Shown here: piece after piece, positions 46,100-58,400 of the stretch
Layout: every line of letters begins with the position of its first letter
Position numbering within the stretch: position 1 is the stretch's first letter
Assembly (NCBI GenBank): GCA_023333565.1
Contig: JAJKFH010002198.1
Span: 1,364,001 to 1,428,000, forward strand
Direction of reading: 5' to 3'
DNA from: Puffinus mauretanicus
Lineage: Eukaryota; Chordata; Aves; Procellariiformes; Procellariidae
DNA length: 64,000 nucleotides
The notes under the pieces: model-generated
Told to the model about the DNA's origin: nothing
Database searches by the model: none
Seen by the model: the letters and a program-made list of their open reading frames with translations, nothing else
Program-made: the position numbers and the translations under genes

Positions 46100-49000
46100 A
46101 AGCTATATGAAGGTAAGAGTTCCATTTACCTGAGATGTTTCAGGCTCTCTAAGCTTCCACTTAAATTTGAAGGTGTTTTAGTCTTAGCTTCTTTTTTCTG
46201 TTCATTTGGGTAGTCAATTCTGTAGGAAAGCTAGACATACTATTCCCATTGGGAGTCAACAATAATACTTAAAATTTTGGTAAGAAAACAATTGAGCACA
46301 GAAAGAGCACATCCCCCAAAATTTGAATGGCTTGCAATATTGAATCAACTATTGATATCCACAGAGACTTCGTGATATTAAATGAGCCTTTTTTACTAGT
46401 CTTCTAAAGGGTACTATCTCAATAAAACTGAGCTAATTTTATTGGGCACTGGTTGAGTTCCAATAAGTGTTTTGGTTTCTTTTCTAGTTCTTGACTTTTC
46501 AAATAGTAACTTTTTTATGCTTTGACTATATTGTTTTGTTCGGAATTATTTGTGTATAATGTGTGTACATGCGTGTATAATTTACTGCCACATCTCAATC
46601 CTGCTTTATTCGGGACTCTTGTAAGGATGACATTAAGGTTTTACCTCTCAGAGTAAGAGCTATAATTCATGTATATATTTTCAGTTATGTCAGTCATTAA
46701 GATACTCAGAAAGAGAAGCAAGCCAAAAATGTAAATCTTTCTTTTATAGTAATTCATTCTTTTAATGTCCTCAAATAATTCTTTAGTAGAGCCTAAAAAT
46801 ATATAGTCTGTATTTTAATGATGAGCAAGAAGTAAGATGGAGTCTTGTTTATTGTGACAGATTAAGGTTAGGATGAGTTCTTAAGAAATGCTTTTCATCA
46901 AATGTATGTTTCGTTGAGCTCATGTTCTTAAAACTTAGGACAGAAGTATGCATATAAAATATGAGATGATAGTACCATCAGAGCCATTCAGAAACAACAC
47001 ATCGTTTCCAAACAGTTTGGAATAGATTGATTCCGCTCCCCCCCAGCTTTGAAGTCCCTTTTGCTTGCTTCCTTTAAAAACAATTTTGAAAGACTGAGTC
47101 ATAGTCTAAGCAAATGGTGGAATTCTCTGAAAAATGGAATTTGAGTTTCTTCAAATCTCTACACCAGATTCCTTCTATTTCAGCTTGTGGCAGGTTCACA
47201 GAGGCATAGACATTTTTTGAATGCGCAGGAGAATTCCTTCGCTAGTACTAGGAAAAATGAATGCCATCTCAGCCATTGCTTCTGAACTTAAAAACTCAGA
47301 GATAGAAACGGAACAGGTACCATTTCAGTTCCCAAGAGCAATTTAGTATGAGAGTATAGATTCATTCACTTTAATGCCAAGAATACTCTCAGGTTATAAC
47401 CTCTTCCGGAGCTGCATCCAGCAGTCGTCCCGGTGAGAGTTCACCTTTTTGTACCCATTCACATGGCTTCCACATGGGCCCCTGCTGCACAGCCGTCTGC
47501 CAGATTTGTTGCTGTTCCTCTTGTCAGCAGCAAGCTGCTTGCCAGCCTTCTTGCTCCAGCCAGCTCTCATTCTGCTGCCTCTACTGCCTGCTCTCTCAAT
47601 ATGGCTTCTGACTTCATGCTAATCAGTTTCTTTTAACGGGCAGTGGTGGACCTCAGCTGTCTTGTGGCAAAGGATTGATGCAGCACTTTGTAATAAGTTT
47701 CATTAAAAAAAAAAAAAGTTGTATCAGTATATTGCTGCATGCACACATTTATTAGAGACCTGCACCAGACATTATAAATATAGCTGAGCTTCACGATTTG
47801 ATTGTGCATCTAGTTCCTTAGTCTTGGAATGTATCCCATTAAAGTTCTCAATCCAAATATCTTCAAACTCTAATATAGTTAGGGTTTACATTTGATTGTG
47901 GTGCCAGTAAATTCTGAAAAAATAGCTCCTATCTCATTTACATGTACTTGTATTTTAGGTAAAAGCTAAACAGTATGAGTTGCTTCTATTTTAAAAATTA
48001 TTACAGTGTTCAAGACTTAATAAATTACCATCCTGGCATTTTGACTAAAAGAAACATACTTTAAGAACAGTATTTATTTTATTGGCTTCTTTTTGGAGAT
48101 TTTTTTTCTACTATTTTTCAACTCAGTCTTTTCTGAGCTTCCCCTTGCCCATGCAAAAGGAACAATTCTGTTTAGTTTGTTCTTATCAGCTGTAAGGGAC
48201 TGAATTTGTGTGATTTCCTAGCAGTACATATGTTTATTAACACATTCTGTTCAAACTTGGGAGCCAGAGAAAAAAACTGTGGGAACTGCCATCCTCTAGC
48301 CTTATACAACAGTGTCATCTCCATATATTAATCTTATTGTTTAATGTCTGGAGCTTCATGAGCACTGAGTGGCCAGCCCAGGGACTGTGTAATAGCTAAG
48401 CTATGACTTTTTCTCAAATGAGTCTCTTCCTTTAGCTGCTGGTTCTCCTGAAGTTTGCAGGAATTTAATGTTTAGGAACTTCACCATTGGGTAGAATGGG
48501 CTGAAATTGGCCCTGGGATCTAGAAACTACTAAGGTTGGATGAAAGAGCACAAAACTGTCAAATACATGATGTTAATTTCACAAACTTGATGTCTTTTGG
48601 AAACCAGCTACAACCTCTCTGCCTTCCCATCAAAACTAATAGACAGTAGCAGTCTAAAGCAGTTCCTCCACTCTTTCCCTCAGACTCTGAAATGGCACTT
48701 CTGTTCTCTGCCACCAGTAAATTCTCTAATGGTTTCTCCCTGGCCAAAGTGCAGAACTGGGACATACCTTGGTCTCTAAAGCCAGCATTCACTTCAAAAA
48801 TTAGGCTGTGTTCTTTGTAATAATTGCTGTTATTTAGCTCTCATGACTCATCCTTCTTCCTTTATATGATCTTCCTTCCTTCATCACTGTCTGTCTGCAG
48901 AGCTATAGGCCGCCATTCTTGATCCTCTTCTTCAGTGATAAAGTCACAGAATAACTTTATTTGCGATATGACTTCAGCTAAAATTACTATGCCAAATTGA

Positions 49001-49603
49001 TAATCTGTTTTTCTGTTTCAAACTACATCTTCTTCTGTCCAAACTAAATCTGTTTGTCTAACCTACGTATTCAGCTGCAAGCTTAACTAGCAAACAGATT
49101 TGTCTCCTAAACCTTTTTTTTTAAATTTTCTTGGCTGCTGGAGGCCTCAGGCTGACAAATACAAACGTGTTCAGTTCAGAATATGAGTGAATCTGGCCAT
49201 GTCTTCTTGCACAATATTTCTTTTGTTACTTTTCCTCTCTAGCCATTCTCTTGGGTACTATCTCAAAAATGCCATGATTCTGTAATTCTGTCTCACCTAG
49301 GCAGTTCAGTTTGAAGTATACGCTGAGTTTTTCTAAACAGAATGTATTCATCATTTCGTAGTCTTTATTCCAAATACATTTTGAAAACTAGATTATCTAA
49401 TGATTAATATTTCTACAAGAAGAAATGCTAATTGAGGAAGAATGTCATATCACAGGCTTTCTTGAGTAGTAGATTTAATCATTTAACTAGAAACAGTAAG
49501 TATCACTCGAAGTATTTGAAAAAGTACTAATCTCCATGTCATACAACTTGGCACAGGTATATGTCTGATTATTTTCTTTTTGCTGTGATTCCTGTTGAAG
49601 CAG

Positions 49604-49768
49604 AAATAGGCAGCTTCGACAAGAACAGGAAGAGGTGCATATCCACAGTGCTGGATACTGTGTTCTCAAAACCACCAAATACAGCAGATTTGCAGCTGTT
49701 GACAAGCAAGAAATGTATTTTCCACTCAATAGCTGTCATTAGACATAGAGATAACATTAAAAGTTCAG
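49604..49768 (+). other. candidate exon (165 bp), unrecognised
   Basis: Seen: a pyrimidine-containing stretch ending GTTGAAGCAG (AG at 49602-49603), 165 bp open in one frame, then a strong donor, TTCAG followed by GTAAGTG. Length is a multiple of three and both ends fall in the same codon phase (phase 1). The encoded segment includes IGSFDKNRKRCISTVLDTVF and PPNTADLQLLTSKK, which I do not recognise. The opposite strand is also open here (84 codons), and strong donor-like sites occur by chance elsewhere in this window. This is only a candidate. Confidence 0.2.
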
Positions 49769-50047
49769 GTAAGTGTAATGAAAACATAAAGGTGATTGAG
49801 TGCAACGGTTGTTTGTTCCCCACACTGCCACAATCTAATTCCTGACTGTGGCCCTTTGTAGACAGGTTCCACTCCTGAAATTTTATTTAATTAAGGTAAG
49901 CTGAAACATAGCATTCTAGAAAGAACAGAAGAAAGAAAAGAAGGTTTATTTCTTGACAAGAAACTGAAGAGTTCTGTAAGCACTGCAGTCCTCAGTCCTC
50001 TTACTGACAGAGAAAAAGTGAATGGCTGTGTTTATATTTAAAGCACA

Positions 50048-50067
50048 GTGCTACAGTACTGTAGCAC
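50048..50067. repeat. 20 bp perfect palindrome
   Basis: GTGCTACAGT is followed immediately by its exact reverse complement ACTGTAGCAC, with no spacer. It could bind a dimeric protein or form a small cruciform, but a chance origin is possible. The surrounding sequence shows no other regulatory mark. Confidence 0.85.
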
Positions 50068-51174
50068 AGATTTCTGTCTTTTCATTAATCACATTTTTTG
50101 AAAGTCAACAAGCAGAATATTGGCAAAGCTTCACATCAAGATCTGCACTACAAAGTTGGTAAAGATGTTTGAACATCAGTTCGATTAAGCCTAAAGCAAT
50201 TAACTGGCTTACTGTCTCCTTTTCTTAGGAATAAACTAGAAGTGAACAGACAACATTGCTGTGTTTATATAAAATCAGCTTTTGTTCTTGTGCAATACTT
50301 TTGTATTCTCAGTAGCATATAAACCTCCTGGAGTTCTATTTCCCCTAGTCAATTGGCAGATACAGTTAATAATTTTTATCATTACAGCACTAATGAAAAC
50401 AATTTTAAGAAGTTAGTATAGAAGTTTTTCCATAGGTAGCATTAACAGTGACCTTGCAGGGAACTTTTCTTGGGAATGACAATCGTGATAGAAAATGATT
50501 GCTAGTACAAACAAAAACTTTGTATAGAGATACAGAGGGTACAGTGCACAAACCCAGACTAAAAGCTTCTGATTTACTGCCAGAGTGTGTAGATTACACA
50601 GCAATACACAAATACTTTGCATGCACGTTGTCAGACTGCAAGCGTTGAAGGAGTTTTAAGTTTCTGAAATGCTGTACAGAGATCTGCATCATAGCAGTTA
50701 CTAGTTACTGCTGGTTTTGCTTGTGGGATATACCCTGCAAATTTATATAAGCTCTATGTCTCATTGGAAGTGAAATTTAAGGTCTTAAAATTTTTCTGAG
50801 GATAGAGAATCAGTGTGCTTTTCATAGTCAATCAATGCTTTTTTTCCTTAGGCTTCAAGGGATTGAAAAGAAAATTTGTATAATCACCAAAGCAACAAGG
50901 AGTTGCAGAGTCTCAAACAAATTGCAAGAAAGGAGACCAGGAGTCTTTATTAAATATGTAGAAAAAAAGAAACAACAGAAAAATTAACAGCATTTTGTAC
51001 GCACTAAATTTTCTTAGTCAACTGGATTTCTTTTATGTGAAGTATTTGCAGAACTGGGAGGTAAATGAATGAATGCATCTATTTTTAACTCCCTGTGCTT
51101 TCTTGAAGTAAATTCCAGCTTGCCTGCCTCAAGGAGTGCTTCCTAATTGACATTTTACAAACTTTCTACTTGAT

Positions 51175-51210
51175 GTCATTTTACTCTTGTTTTTGTCATT
51201 TTACTCTTGT
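51175..51210. repeat. 20 bp-period tandem duplication
   Basis: GTCATTTTACTCTTGT occurs at 51175-51190 and 51195-51210, separated by TTTT. It is probably a recent slippage duplication. No function is apparent. Confidence 0.9.
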
Positions 51211-52071
51211 TAAGTTCCCATGGTAACCTTCTCAGAGTCTTCAAGTGGAACAGCAGCAAGATTGAGCTATCATTGATATGGCTAAAGATCTTCAGGCCCT
51301 TCAACATCAGGGAAATAGCAATATATAAAAATGTTAGTGGCATGATTTGCATTACCTTTACTATACAGAACCAGTGCATTGGTTCTGGACAGGTTCTGGG
51401 CATTGGATGTGGACAGAAGAGAAAATAAATACCAACTATGTCAACACTTAATATAATTTTGAAGTTTGAGGTGAGTTTGAAAAAAACTTCTTCTTTTTTT
51501 GATAAACTGCTGTGCAACAAGTAAAAAACATTTATCTAAGTAAAAGTGTGATTTTTTTTGTTTGTTTTTAAGCGCTCCAGCTCCTACAGGCATAAAACCA
51601 AACCTGTCTCCTGTTCATTAATGTTTGATGTTTTGTTGCTTAGTGTTTATCAGTAAACACATTTTTCACTCTACTGTGTATTTTTAGAATGTTTACCATT
51701 GTTTAATTAGGTTTTCCTTTTATCAGTGAAAAAGGTAAAAACTTAGATGTGTTGTACTTATGCTATAGCACATATTTCTCCCTCTAATTAAAAGCGACTA
51801 TTATTTAAACCAAGCAAAACTATTTGCTGGTTATAAAATATCTTAGCTTTTTCTACAGAAATGTAGCAGTGTTAACTGTAAGTTCATGATGCTCCAGTAG
51901 ATAATAACACAAACACTTGCAGGAATAACATAAGGATTTAGGCTATTAGTTTTAGACAACACCACAGAATTTTTATTGCTACTACTTGCAAGTGGCCTAA
52001 AATTACTGAATAGACCACTGAGGTTTTGCAGTTCTCTGAGCTGTTTGCGTCCAATTGCAATTTAATTGACC

Positions 52072-52144
52072 CTGTTTTGAGCAGGGTGTTGGACCAGGTG
52101 ATCTCCAGAGGTCCCTTCCGATCTCAATGATGTTGATTCTGTGT
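52072..52144 (+). mobile_element. CR1 LINE 3' tail fragment
   Basis: About 70 bp matching the end of a CR1 3' UTR: TTGGACCAGGTGATCTCCAG, then AGGTCCCTTCCGATCTCAAT, ending in TGATTCTGTG, a variant octamer tail. It is the shortest CR1 remnant in the window and carries no coding sequence. Confidence 0.88.
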
Positions 52145-54851
52145 CATCATACAAGCGAGCAACAACCAAGTGAAGGTATTTGCAGGATGCTCTAGAAATT
52201 TACTGGAAGTCAAACAGGAGTTGGCATAAGAAGAATCTGTTTCCACACTTCTTTGCAAATCTCTTTGGAGGAGGAGGAAAGGTGATTTGCAGTGCCTTAG
52301 CTTATTGGTACACCATCCCTGAAGTGAACTCTTAGACTTTTTGGTTTTTATTATTGAAACTATTCTTAAAAAATGGTTTTCTGCCATTTCAGAAGAGACC
52401 CCACCTACCCACCCACCCAACCAAAGAAAAAATGAGGTAGACATGAGCTGGACACTGAGCCAGCTCTAAGCCAAAAGTTCTGTGATTGACACGTTGCTAC
52501 ATCACAGGATCTGAGGTAATACAAGCTGGCTCCACAGAGTTGCTTCTGTCTGCTAAAACAAAGTCCTAAAATGACAAAAAGTTCCATAAAATGACAAATG
52601 TTGTCTTCCTGCCCTTACATCGTGCCTATGGTGTATTCCTCAGTTAGCATAACAGCAGTAACATTATTTTATTTTGGACCTATCTTCTTTCCCTTAAGCC
52701 TGACCTTGTGTTTCATCGTCACCACACTATATCTAACCTGATTCAGACTGACAGCTTATGGAGCAGAAATCTTATCTCTGAAAAGTGCTGCTTATGTAAG
52801 TAAAAATCTTACTCAAGTTAATAGGTGCTTTCTGTGAATTAAGTCCAGAGTATCGGGTTAATCACAGATGTTACTTAAGACTTTCTCTTTAAATTGGTAG
52901 TTGGCTTTGCTACCTACTTGTTATTTCACAAAATTCTTGGTTAATCTAAGGTCCTCGGGAAACTAGTACTATGCAAGTGTTGCAGGTTTTTAGAAATACT
53001 TTCTGGTGAAAGTTTATAAATACAAAAATGGAAGTCTTCGCACTTTAAAGTATAAAGGAAAATCTTATGAATATATAACTGGCAAGAAATAGTGCATAGT
53101 TACTTTCTCCAAGGGAAGCAGAAAAAAGATATGTCTGGCATCAAGATGATGGACTGTTCAGTTGCCTGCTCCTGTTTGATCAGAGTATTGCATATGAGTT
53201 TATTTAGAATATAATCTTTCACTTTCTTTGCTGACATGTGTTAAATGTGTGCAGCTGTTTGGGTGTTTTGTGCATTTTTTTTTCTTTAAAAAAACACCTA
53301 ACTTCAGTTCTTAGAGTTACCCAGCATGTGCTTTTGACCACGGTTAATTAACTAGTACTTTCAAAAGAGGAGTATGTTACAGTTGCTTTTAAAACTGTTC
53401 ATCTAACTGTAATTCCTGTTACTTATACTGTACTATAATTTTTCTTAAAATGACCATGGGTACTATAATCTGAAAACTTCATTGCGTTCTTTCATGGTGT
53501 GATCAAAAAAAAAAAAAAAAGCCACAAAGAGTTGGTGAGGGAATAGTATTTCCTTCCTTTGTAAGTAAAATGATCAGATGCAATTAGAGATCTACATATG
53601 GTTTTTTTCCTGATTTAAACACACTGTTTGTTTATGTTACTGAACGGCTACTGAAGAGAAAAAGACTTCAGGGAAACTCAGAGAATTTCTTTTCAAGCCA
53701 TTAAGATTCTCTCGCATTAGTATTTTCTAAGCCACCCGCCCGCCCCGTCCTTTGTTGTTGCTTTTTCCTTCATTGTCTTGTTGCCTAAAACAGCTCGTAA
53801 GTAAAGGCCAAACTGTACCAGAAAGAACTTTTTAATGAGACTGAACAATGGATGTGTTACCTGAATCTTCTGTCATTTCTATCGTAATTATTTTTCTAAT
53901 TTGCGTCACTTCCATTAGGAGACTGCAGCTGTTAAAATTCACGAGCCACTCAGTAGTGCATAGCAAGTTTATGAGGTGTTCCATGTTGTGCATTTGAAAT
54001 GCCTTTTTCAAGGTATCCTGTTATTCATTATCCTGTGCTATTTATTCCTATGCCTCATATCCCCTCCAAGACATACCAGATACTTCTCCTGTTTCAAAAT
54101 GTTCTTGAATGTAAAGTTTTCCTGGCTTATTTTTGAGTTTTTCATTTGTTTGTTTAGTAGGGGGGAGGATTCTGCTGTGATCTCTATTTGGATATTGCTA
54201 TGTAATCAGCAGCTCCAACTTCCTAGCTGCACTGTGCTAGGGCAGGTGTTCGCAGAAAGCTTCGGCAATCCGTTGTCTTCACCCCATAAAGATGATCTGC
54301 AAAGAAGGGTGCAGGCAACATGGTTTGTTTTTTATGAAAAAGAGAAGAGCAAGAGCAGGTTCTGTCAGGCAGGGGGAAAGGAAAACAAAATGCTACTTGG
54401 ATTATTGCAGTAGAGTAATAGTCCTGCAGTAAAAATGGTGAACTCTTATGTGTCCTTGAGAAAGATGATAATCAGATTCACAAGGACTGTGATTAATGTG
54501 AGCTGGGTGAGTAGTCCACCTTTTTAGAAGTACTGCTCTAGGCTACCTGCAGATTCAAGTTGGTATTGCTCTGTTGTTTATGTTTACCGTACTGTTGTGA
54601 TATGTCAACTTTCTGAAAAAAACTTTCCAGCAGAACTAGGGGAGCTGCATTTGGTTTTTATGCAGAGATTCCTCATATTTGGGATGAGGAGCATGGGCAA
54701 AAATGCAACTACGTGGTGGCACCTCTTGACCTCCAGTGTTGACTACAGCTGATTCTAGTGCTTTTGCTACTTGGCTAGTGGTGGTTATTCTCAATGCTCA
54801 CAAGGAAGAGTATAATGAAAGAAACAGCTTGTGAACTTCTCTGTTACTGGG
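52145..54851. other. AT-rich unique DNA, no gene recognised
   Basis: No gene recognised. It contains a CCCA-type microsatellite (about 52397-52421), an A16 run (53505-53520) and the longest non-repeat frame in the window (53976-54413, 145 codons). That frame is rich in Phe, Leu and Cys, without a domain, and is best read as a chance opening in T-rich DNA. Confidence 0.5.
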
Positions 54852-55083
54852 TGTCCTGGTTCTGGGACAGAGTTAACTTTCTTCCCAGTACCTTGGTGGG
54901 GTGTGCTGTGTTTTGGGTTTGGTATGAGAGGAGCATTGATGGCCCATTGATGCTTTGGTTGTTGCTGGGTGGTGCTTGCACTGGGGAGACTTTTGGTTTC
55001 TCTTTTTGGCCTCCCATGCCCTGCCACGTGCAGGGCAAGCTGGGCCGGAGGGGGAGCACAGCCAGGGTGGTTGACCCAGCTGG

Positions 55084-55128
55084 CCAATGGGGTATTCTAT
55101 ACCATGTGACATCATGCTCAGTATAAAA
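55084..55128 (+). promoter_or_regulatory. LTR core promoter: CCAAT and TATA boxes
   Basis: CCAAT at 55084-55088 and TATAAAA at 55122-55128 are spaced as in a polymerase II core promoter, with TGACATCA (about 55107-55114), a CRE/AP-1-like site, between them. A start site would be expected about 25-30 bp beyond the TATA box. Whether it drives any host transcript cannot be told from sequence. Confidence 0.75.
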
Positions 55129-55266
55129 ACCAGGGGTGTGGAGGGGCTCGCCCCATTCGTGACACGTGGTCGGTGAGCAGTTGCATTGTGCATCGCTTGC
55201 TTTGTATATTCTGTTATTGTTGTCCTCATTGTTACTATTACTGTTCTACTTCGTTTTATTTCAATT

Positions 55267-55272
55267 ATTAAA
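55267..55272 (+). terminator. LTR polyadenylation signal ATTAAA
   Basis: ATTAAA lies about 140 bp downstream of the TATA box, in the position expected for the R-region poly-A signal of this LTR. The downstream stretch is T- and GT-containing, as cleavage elements usually are. Confidence 0.55.
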
Positions 55273-55401
55273 CTATTTTTATCTCAACCTGGGTGTTTTC
55301 CTACTTGTGCCCTCCCAATTCTCTCCCCCATCCCACTGGAGGGGGGGGGTGAGTGAGCGGTTGTGTGGGGTTTATTTCCTGGCTGGGGTTAAACCACGAC
55401 A

Positions 55402-58400
55402 GTGGGCTGTGGGGACAACAGCAGCTTGCACTGCTCTGACGGAGTGCTTTTGTAGCGCTTATCTCACCAAATCCTCATCATATGGGACCTGTTTGTCCTT
55501 AGTGGAATAGAGAATCTAGGGTCCCAAGCCTCTTTTTCTTCCTTCCAAAGTAACCATACAATTTGTCCCCAATTTATACGCGAGATTAACTTAGATCAAA
55601 TATCAATTCCTGTCTGCAATGCTCTGTTGGTAAGGGCTAATGATGCCTCATTTCAGTAAAAGAGCCCCAAACCATAGCATGAGTCTCTGGCAAAGGGAAA
55701 ATATTACAAGAGAATGTAGGAAGCTCTAGTTTATATGTCATGAGCACATTTCTAAGCCTTGTTTATTCCTCTTGCATCATTCCTGTGTATAAATAGAAGG
55801 AATCCATATTTCATTCTCCTTGCAGAAACAAAAGGGAGGGGAAAAGGAAAAGGTCAGCGGAAACAAAACTTATTTTCAGGGTAGTAGTAAGTGAATAAAA
55901 CATACTCAAATTACCTATTTTATGATGATCTTAAGAAGATCATAGGGAATTTAAAATGCGTTTTCATGTTTTTCAGTAACTCCAGAAGAATACTATCTGA
56001 AAATATAAAACATTTTGTCCATTTATAACAGCTGCTTTTTTTTAGCTATAAGCAGTTCTACATAATTATGTGAAGAAAGCTTCAGCCTTTGTATCCTGAT
56101 TTCTTGATACCTGTGCACTAATAAAAATGATCATTCTGATAGGCAGAATGTATTAGCAGTTTGTTGTTTCATGCAACATGCCTTGTTGTGGTAGCTATCA
56201 TGGATTTCAGCTAGAAAACCACAGCCAAAATTCTGTCTCAAACATGCTGACCTCTCAAAGTACAATTAGTAAGCTGCACATGGTTATATATGACACTCCA
56301 TATCAAGCTAATTTCATTGTACTGATTAAACATTACATTTGCATTACTACTATAGAATCACAGCAGTCTCCAAGCCTGACCTTACAAGTATCTTAAAGGA
56401 TTTTGTGATGAAACAACTGTACCCCGTGAATGTCTTTGTATGACACTGAACTATAATACATTGTAATTACCCACTCTATACACATTACGAGTTTTTATGG
56501 CTTTATAGCCCCATCAGACCATACATCCTTTTGTACGTCAAAGGTAAGTCATTCCACGTGCCATCATACTTCTACTGCTTTAGTACCAATTAATAAAACA
56601 TTTAATTAGGTAGGTCTCCAAGGAGCCTGCTTTGTTTCTATTTTCATGTTTACAATGGCAAACAGATAACTCCCCTCAGTCGTTAAATGAAGGCAACACT
56701 CGTTAGCAGCTGCCTGTGCGTCTCCTGTCTCATGCCATTTCTGCTTTGGGAAAAGCGTGCAGGTAAGTCTTAGGTTAAGTGCTTTGGATGCATTTCTAGC
56801 TGTGGCAGCAGAAGTCACCTGTTTCTCCACAAGCAGAATATCTAAAAGCTCTTACGCGCAGAGCCCTTACCATGTTCCTGTTCTCTGAACAGATCTGCTT
56901 TAAGCAGGTCAGTTACAAGGTTTCTCATCGCCTCCTCCCTTTCTGTGCAGTGGGAGGAAAGGGAGACGGAGACAGAGACTGCCTTCTACTCCACAGATTC
57001 CACTACCTAAGCTGAAGTGGCTGTTACACTAAATAATGATCGGTAGCCAGCGGAAGCTGGCAGTGTGGCTTTTCTGATGTCCATAAGAGAGCAACCTTAC
57101 TGACAGCAGTTGTTTGTTCTTTGGTGATGGGAGATGCCAAATCCATGCAGAGTTCTTCATATTTTGTGTAACTTTTGTTGAGCTTTCATTCGGCTTTTCT
57201 TTGAGCAAATGTCCACAAATAAAATTATCTAGTAAATGACTAAGAGCTAGATAGCCTGATATGTGTAAGCATTTCAACTGAAATGATAAAGGTAATGAAA
57301 TCAAGCCAAATTTTTTTCCCCCTAATGCATTTTGTATTTCATCATTTATAGTAGATATGAAAAATTGGGCTATTAGCTTCACATCCAGAACCTTCAAGAA
57401 ACTCTTTGCAGCTGTTGAAACTTGCTAGATTTGTGTGCAAGACTGGACAGACTTAATTAGCTTTTCTGCAGCCCAGACTTTTGTTGCAGATTTTGTTTAA
57501 TAACAACAGCAAAAAAAGAAGCAGCAGAAAGGTATTCATCCTTAGGTTTATGTATATGAACTATAATTTGTAAAAGTAGAGTTGCACCATAGCTTTTCCC
57601 ATCAAAAATCTATTCCATTCTAATAATACACTAATGTATTTTCATTCTGATTTATGAAATCTCTCCATTTATGATTGTGTTGCCCAAACTTCTGAAAAGT
57701 TGAAGATGCCTTTTGAATTTAAAAGGCTATTTTGACTCTGTTTTGAAAAGCTCTCTGAAATTCACTGTTGAAAAATGGCATTTAACCTGGACTTCTAGAT
57801 GTCCAGAGAGTGTTGGACAAAAACTCAGTACTGCCAAAAGCAGTAGAGCAGTAGGCTGCAAAAAAACTATGGAGTCGTCAGCTATGCCTCACTGTTTTCA
57901 GCTGGTCTTTCATCTTTTGGAGTGAGGCAAAAATAGTACAATGTCATGTTAGTGGCTGAAAGGGAGAGCACGAGGGTAGCTAGGCAGTGCTGTGCAGACA
58001 ACCCTGATTTTGACTTTTTCTGTTTTTTTTAAAGACTGAATGACCATTTACATTATTATTGTTTACCATTTTTTTAATATATATGCAATGATAATATATA
58101 CAATTGTATGATTATAATAATCATAAGTAGATGAAAACCAAATTATAATAATATGTCTTGTTTGTGAAAAAAATCACAACCCTATTATAATTTTGCACTA
58201 TTCAATTTATCTTTATGCTTAGCATAGCCTAAGATATTTTTAGATGTTCATTATTTGTATATTAGATGTTCCTTCATCTTTGAGAGGTGAACATGGTGTT
58301 TCTGAATCCTCAAACTGACATTAGAATTCTTCCAAAGAAATTGAAAAACAAATGGGAAAATTTATAATCTCATACGTGAATATTGGTGTCTTTCAGATGG

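Larger units (their letters stand above)
46100..52071. other. AT-rich unique DNA; weak exon candidate only
   Basis: No named gene. A segment at 47400-47720 is slightly GC-richer, has a 67-codon frame and ends in TAATAAGTTTCATT plus A13 (47705-47717), which could be a decayed processed transcript but has no recognisable parent. A possible exon at 49604-49768, a palindrome at 50048 and a 20 bp tandem duplication at 51175 are listed separately. Confidence 0.5.
54852..55401 (+). mobile_element. solo LTR of an avian endogenous retrovirus (ERVL type)
   Basis: A complete 550 bp LTR beginning TGTCCTGGTTCTGGGACAG and ending GGTTAAACCACGACA. Both ends match LTRs abundant in many bird genomes that I recognise as ERVL class (TguLTR5-like). 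On the plus strand it carries CCAAT (55084-55088), TATAAAA (55122-55128) and the variant poly-A signal ATTAAA (55267-55272), so transcription would run left to right. It is flanked by CTGGG (54847-54851) and GTGGG (55402-55406), a 5 bp duplication with one mismatch; 5 bp is the usual ERVL target size. No gag, pol or env sequence is adjacent, so it is a solo LTR left by LTR-LTR recombination. Open frames inside it are incidental. Good preservation suggests a moderately recent insertion. Confidence 0.92.

Noticed and set aside
47400..47717. Possible retrocopy ending in A13
   Set aside because: The parent transcript is unrecognised, there is no canonical AATAAA at the right distance and no flanking duplication was seen.
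53976..54413. 145-codon plus-strand open frame, the longest outside repeats
   Set aside because: Length is within chance expectation for 64 kb of AT-rich DNA. Composition is Phe/Leu/Cys-rich, and there is no domain, signal or splice context.
54791..55229. Four overlapping open frames of 71-118 codons
   Set aside because: They lie in and across the solo LTR, which is non-coding GC-richer DNA, and do not correspond to any retroviral protein.
56730..56762. Strong donor TGCAG-GTAAGTC suggesting an exon
   Set aside because: No upstream acceptor with a pyrimidine tract gives an open frame; the best option has stops or a poor acceptor.
57029..57397. 122-codon minus-strand open frame
   Set aside because: No known domain, no splice signals in phase, and chance-sized.
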